Below, piece after piece: positions 59,291 through 64,000 of a stretch of DNA of 64,000 nucleotides. This DNA comes from Typhlomys cinereus. Taxonomy: Eukaryota > Chordata > Mammalia > Rodentia > Platacanthomyidae. The notes beneath the pieces were generated by a model. It had not been told where the DNA came from, did no database searches, and was given only the letters and a program-made list of their open reading frames with translations. Location of the stretch: the NCBI GenBank assembly GCA_023101885.1, contig JALPQD010000159.1:524566-588565 (forward strand). The letters run 5' to 3'. The number at the start of each line of letters is the position of its first letter. The first letter of the stretch is position 1. The position numbers and the translations under genes were made by a program.

Positions 59291-60639
59291 TCATCGAGTG
59301 CATGGCTCTGATTTATGTTTTCGGGTTTGGAAGTAGAGTAAATGCTTTCTGTCATTATAAGCCTTTGATTTCCCTCCTTTACTGTCAAGAGAAATTCTTT
59401 GCTTTGTTAAATATATTGAAAGGCATGCACTCCCAGGCTCACTGTCTTCCTTCTATCTCCTCCCACATTCTATAATAAATGTTCTCCTTCTCTGTTCCTT
59501 TAGTACTCTCGTATTTCCTTTTCAAAGTGTCTATCACAGCTTTTAAAAATTTTACATTAGCTGTTTGCCTATCTCAGTAGACTTTGATAATCACGATATT
59601 AAGGACTTTTTGGTCTCTGCTATCACCACATACCCAATATCTAAATATTATGCTGGTACTATTTCAGTATTTGCTAATTACTACTGGAAAGAATCCCCTG
59701 AATAGCTAGCTATCCCCAATGTTTGTAATTTCGTATTTCTCCCTCAGCCAATATACTACATGTAGATTTGTTTCTTCCTCTGTGTAATCCTTATCTCCCA
59801 TTCTTTATCTTATACAAAGCCTTCTATGGAATTGATGTGGGTATTACTTGTTTCCTCCATGAAACAAAGAATTATTAAGGGGGATAGAATTAAAAATATT
59901 TACATTTATTTTAAAGTGAAAAAAATCATAGGGCTATAGACTCAGAAAATCTATCAACCTGGGAAGATCAAGAAGAGGAATGCTCAGAGATTGGCAAAAT
60001 GACCATGGACAAGGACGTTTAGTCTTTAAAAAAGCAGCCAAGTCCTCAATATTGTAAATTTAGATGAAAGCACCTAATAGAGAGAGAGAAAGGATCACTC
60101 TTGGAAAACACCAAGAGCTTGCTGCTAAGAAATTACACTTTAAAGTCTCATCCTATTTCTGCTTATGTTTTGTGGAGAAAGAAAGAAAAGGGAGGGGTGC
60201 AAAGAGATTTTTTGGGGAGAGTAATACAGACACCTCTTCCCCAATATCTTTGGCGTGCTTTCAGGTAGATCAATTTCTCTGAGAGGTGGGAATCCTACAC
60301 AGATGATTGATATAAGCGAGATCATATATATCATATAAAGGAGGGAGATAAAGATCCCAGCATTATCAGAAAAAAAGGGAAGCAAGGTCCAATTGAATCC
60401 CTAACAATATCTCCATCCTTTGGTGATCTCTGATATTAATGAACCAGGGGTAATATTTTGCCTCAATTTATTTGCCTGCTGTCAATAAATCAATTTAAAG
60501 GAAATCAAATTATTAGTTAAAAGTAGTAAAAAGAATTTTTTTCAATATGGGCCTATTGGGAAAAGGGATATCCAATATTCAAAGTCCAGCTCCCAGGTTA
60601 TAATATGAAATTCAGGTTTAACGAGAGCAAAAATATGCA
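59291..60639. other. AT-rich DNA, nothing recognised
   Basis: About 1.35 kb without recognised features; frames at 60,064-60,282 and 60,140-60,385 overlap on opposite strands and look like chance. Confidence 0.5.
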
Positions 60640-60790
60640 TAGCTAAGAAGTTCTGCTTGGGTGTGGTTCTGCCAACTGACCCATCATCGCCTTGCTTTGG
60701 TTCTGCTCCAATCTCCCTTGCAAGGTGGTCTGACAAGTTTTAAGAACTCCCTTCTGGGAGAAAAATTCTTTCTCCTAGAGATTTAGGAAA
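60640..60790. repeat. Unclassified repeat segment, related to 63,170-63,345
   Basis: 'ctgacccatcatcgccttgc' and 'ggtggtctgacaagttttaa' pair with 'ctgacccatcactgtcttgg' and 'tgtggtctgacaagtttgca' at 63.2 kb, in the same order. 'cttctgggagaaaaattc' and 'cctgggaggaaattcc' follow in both. Possibly part of an LTR element of the rodent MaLR type, but I cannot assign it. Confidence 0.5.
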
Positions 60791-61219
60791 AAAAAATACA
60801 GCTCAATGTTTTTGAATACAGATGCTAGAGGCACATTCCAAGCATTTTATTTGGTGGAAATCAGGGTTCTGGTTAGACATTCCAAAGAATGAACCTAAAT
60901 ATCACGAGGAAGTGAAGTAGTATACACAAGTTGTTAGAAAAATGAGAGTAAAGAGAAGAAATCTAGACCCTGGTTGTTATCAAGAAGATTGAAATTTTAT
61001 TCAGCAAGGGGCAGTGGCCTTTCTATGGGCTGGAGAAAGCTGCTGTTTGGGACAGGGTGCGTGGGGTTTTTCAAGGCTCAGGGAATTGGGGGAATGAAAT
61101 GGAATTTTATAACATAAACCAAACTGTGGTTTTAGTCATCTGCTGGTTTTGCCAGTTTCATCAGAATTGCTAACATTTGTTTGGGTTATTTTTGTATGGT
61201 AGGAAAATTCTGTGGAGTA

Positions 61220-61620
61220 GGTCTGTTCTTGGTCTCTGAAGCTCAATCGGTGCCCCCATCCTCACCCGACCCCCTCCACTCCACCATTATCTCCCATTGC
61301 ACTCTCTACCCTTCCCCACTTTCTTTCATCCACTCCCTCCTTCTCCCTCAGTGCTTCCCCCTTTTTCTCTTTCCCTGGAGCATCCATTTATGTGGGCTCC
61401 TAACCTCCCTCTGTGTAATCTACCCTAGTGAAGGTTCAGGACTCAGTGGCATAGCTCGGGGCCCATTCTTGGGCTCCTCTTTAGCATGGGAATTCTATTA
61501 TGGCTGTTTAATTCCTTGCTTCTAAGGATCCTACTGCCTGAAGATTTCTCCCCTCTGATCTGTGCTAGATTTTGGGGGGTTGTTGACATGCCAGTCACTG
61601 TGAAGGTCAGATCTGAGAAA
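61220..61620 (-). mobile_element. Old L1 3' UTR fragment
   Basis: C-rich tract 61,250-61,380, then 'ctaccctagtgaaggttcag', 'gctcctctttagcatgggaa', 'aaggatcctactgcctgaag' and 'tgtgctagattttgggggg', collinear with 53.7-54.0 kb (older subfamily) on the minus strand. Both ends truncated. Confidence 0.75.
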
Positions 61621-62159
61621 CTTTTAGTGCTCTGTCTTCCCCCATACTTCACCCACATCAGGAGTCCCTTTTAGTTCCTACTGTCGGATTCAGGGGAAAA
61701 TCCCACAATCTCTGGATACATTGCTCTTACAGTCACAAGCATTTCTTTAGAATATTTTCATTTCTGTGATGTCTGGTTCAAATATCAATCCTTATATATT
61801 CATTATCATGTCATTTATTACAAAATATTGTAGTCTACTCATCAATGGCAAACTAATCCATCACTTTAAAAGATGGTGAAATTTTAAAAAGGAGATGAGT
61901 TGTTCCTGTTTCCCTAAATCATTGAATGAGACAAAGCCAACAATGTTACTGAATCTAGGATAATGACAGTCAATTATAACAGCCAAATTAACAATGAAAG
62001 GCAGAAACAAATTATCAATGTGATCACATTAGGAATAAGAATATAAACAGATCCAGAGTTGCCCCAAATGTTATATGGCACTTTTTCCTCTATGTAGCTG
62101 TTTTGACCTTTGCCCCAGTCTCAGCCAGTGAACAACTCATGAGTACTAGAGATTCTTGA
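61621..62159. other. AT-rich DNA, nothing recognised
   Basis: No features seen. Confidence 0.5.
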
Positions 62160-62470
62160 AACTGACTAGCTTGAGAGGATGAGGGCCACCCTCCAGGATG
62201 AAAATAACAGCTGGAGGGCATAGCCTCTCCTACTACTCAAGAACATAGAAGAGGACTGCCCAGCAGTCAGGGGGAGTCTGAAGGACATCTCTGAACTGAG
62301 AAGAAGCCTAGAGAAGACAGCTGAACAGTTAAGCAATTCGGTGAGATGAAGACTCCTCAACAATTCAGTTAGAAGAAGACCTCAGAGCAGTCAAAGAAGA
62401 CAGCAAGAGAGAGGGAAGGAGAGACAAAGCGGGGAGGGGAGAGAGAGAGATCCATCAAGGGAAAAGTGGT
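62160..62470. other. Purine-rich segment, possible LTR relic
   Basis: Strongly A/G-biased on the plus strand with GAAGA-type words ('agaagaagacctcagagcag', 'agaagcctagagaagacagc') and a GA tract near 62,430-62,453. Its composition differs from the flanks. It may belong with the AATAAA-bearing segment after the R copy as parts of one LTR, but no LTR boundaries are visible. Confidence 0.3.
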
Positions 62471-62499
62471 CATTCATCTTTTGTTGCATTTCGCCTACA

Positions 62500-62915
62500 T
62501 GGTTGCTGATAAATGACCATTAAAAGGTTTAAGGGAACAAGAGGCTTATTTTCTAACTGTAGTCCAGTTACCATAGTCCAGCTTTAGGGGAAAGCACCCA
62601 CCAACACCAGGGCTGAGGGAACTGGCCACACCATCTATACATAATGGCTGAGATAGGGACAATTCTTACTTGCCAGACCAGCATGTCTGGCCAAGTATGC
62701 ACAAGAATCCCAACTCTCTCAACCAGCTATCCATATTTTATTCCAGGGCCTAATACTACTCACTATGGCCTGGGACTTCCCCATCATCCACACAACATCC
62801 TGCAGCTATGTTCTGGGCTTAACCCAACCACCAATTCTCCACAAATGTTCCCAGAGCTCAAAACCCTCAACTGTCAAGTTGAAACCTGTGCCTTACTATT
62901 ACAGCCTTGCTGTGG
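62500..62915 (+). repeat. Unclassified interspersed repeat R, copy 4
   Basis: Head 'ggttgctgataaatgaccat', 'aagggaacaagaggcttatt', 'accagcatgtctggccaagt', 'gggcttaacccaaccaccaa', 'ctccacaaatgttcccagag', and tail 'caactgtcaagttgaaacct'. It is the least decayed of the four copies and the best reference for the family. The open frame at 62,644-62,952 is produced by it. Confidence 0.7.
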
Positions 62916-63060
62916 TGACCTGTCTTTGAGTCATCCTTGGTCCTGTCAGTAACTCTCACCCCTGCTCCTATAAGTAACCCCAATAAACATAAATGCATTG
63001 CTTTAACTTTACTTTGGTCTGTCCTGGAAACCTCGTCATGGGTGGAGAGAAGGTTGTGTG
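62916..63060 (+). other. Segment with AATAAA signal, LTR-like
   Basis: 'agtaaccccaataaacataa' is followed by 'ttactttggtctgtcctgg', similar in layout to an R-U5 junction of a retroviral LTR (polyadenylation signal then a short U5). No primer-binding site or boundaries seen, so it is only a suggestion. Confidence 0.25.
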
Positions 63061-63169
63061 GTGTCTTCTCAGGAAAATTATTCACAAAATACAGAGTGTT
63101 TCTTAAAGATCTGAACATGAGCTTATGTTTTTCAAACAAATATACTTAACTTGCTTAACTAAGCACTTT

Positions 63170-63345
63170 TGATCACAGTGTGGTCCTGACCATCACTGAC
63201 CCATCACTGTCTTGGCTTCAATCTTTCATGTAATGTGGTCTGACAAGTTTGCAGCACTTTGTAAAATCCCAACCACACTACCTGGCACAAAGTGTTTTCC
63301 TGCTACCAGAATGAGATTCCTGGGAGGAAATTCCAATTTCCTGGG
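63170..63345. repeat. Unclassified repeat segment, related to 60,640-60,790
   Basis: Second copy of the segment described at 60.64 kb, same orientation, 2.5 kb away. Agreement is interrupted by small indels. Confidence 0.5.
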
Positions 63346-63839
63346 ATATCTCAGTTCAGAAAGCCAGAATGGGGGAGGTACATGTATTTCATTAGAATAT
63401 TTTTATATATGATAAAAGAAGGCACAATAAGTAAACTGTGTTATCTCTAATAAATCATTGCTTCCATTCAACAAAGCAACTTTTAGGTAAATTAGATGCT
63501 CACAGTTATCTGCTTTCCTTCCATGATGTATGGTTAAGGCACAATAAAATACATTTCTTCCAGTGTTAGGACTTTATGAAGGCCCCTGATTTGAACACTC
63601 TGTTGTTTTTGTATGTCTAGGACTAGTTCACAGGTATTTCCTCTACATTTCTAGAAAACTAATTGAATGGTTAAAAGTTTACATATTTGTCTGTCCATAT
63701 GGGAGGAGGAGCTATGAATAATTTTGAATTTCTACAATTTTTGGTTTACTTTTTTCTCTTCCTTGTACACCTGATTTTCAGTGCATTCTCTCTAAACCTT
63801 TGCACCTAATATGAAATCTATAAGCTCTTAAACTTACAA
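63346..63839. other. AT-rich DNA, nothing recognised
   Basis: No features seen. Confidence 0.5.
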
Positions 63840-64000
63840 TAGAGTTGACTTTTTAACAATTACTCTTAACAATTGCTATGAGAGAGCATTCAAAGTCAAG
63901 CAACTTAAGGGAGAAAGGAAGATTTATTCAGCTTACAGGCCCAGAGGGGAGATACAGTTTCTCATGGCAGAAGCGGCATAGCTGGATGGCCAAAGCTGGA
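63840..64000 (-). mobile_element. hAT-like rodent element (URR1-like), cut by window end
   Basis: 'aattgctatgagagagcatt', 'aacttaagggagaaaggaag', 'ttattcagcttacaggccca' and 'cagtttctcatggcagaagc' read as the reverse complement of the end of the element at 5.0-5.3 kb, which shares 'cttaagttaattgactttga' and 'ctctcacagcaatagttaag'. The rest lies beyond the window. Confidence 0.65.

Overview
The window is a stretch of rodent nuclear genome without a recognisable host gene. The organism call rests on repeats: several L1 LINEs with rodent-type ORFs and G-rich 3' UTRs, tRNA-derived SINEs of the B2 type, B1/ID composites, B4/RSINE1-like SINEs and hAT-like rodent DNA elements. This combination points to a mouse-like (myodont) rodent. 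The most active-looking SINE is not murine B2, so a dipodoid or another non-murine lineage is plausible, but I cannot name the species. No exons, tRNA, rRNA or CpG-island promoter of a host gene were found. L1 material covers roughly a third of the window.

Layout. 1-1906: 3' end of an L1 entering from the left. 1.9-8.9 kb: AT-rich DNA with a B4-like SINE, a SINE split by a hAT-like element, an old hAT-like element and a copy of an unclassified repeat (called R here). 8.85-9.4 kb: short L1 end. 9.4-16 kb: AT-rich DNA with B4, B1-ID and hAT-like copies. 15,999-28,718: the main structure, an older full-length L1 (B) with a second full-length L1 (A) inserted in its ORF2; both lie on the minus strand and both target-site duplications can be read. 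28.9-36.9 kb: old L1 3' UTR, three copies of the lineage SINE, a 3'-UTR-only L1, an RSINE1-like copy, a hAT-like piece and a second R copy. 39.1-43.5 kb: rearranged cluster of L1 pieces with an internal inverted block and a SINE inserted in it. 43.5-64 kb: AT-rich DNA with local tandem duplications, further SINEs, three old L1 3' UTR blocks, two more R copies, a possible LTR relic and a hAT-like element cut by the window end.

The only nearly intact coding sequences are those of L1-A: a complete 328-codon ORF1 and an ORF2 endonuclease domain followed by several disabling lesions. Nothing in the window is expected to express a host protein. The main interest is transposon history: nested insertions, three different L1 5' UTR types (two built from tandem monomers), a substitution of the catalytic aspartate in one endonuclease, an in-frame reverse-transcriptase deletion, a SINE family with two subfamilies, and the four-copy R repeat.
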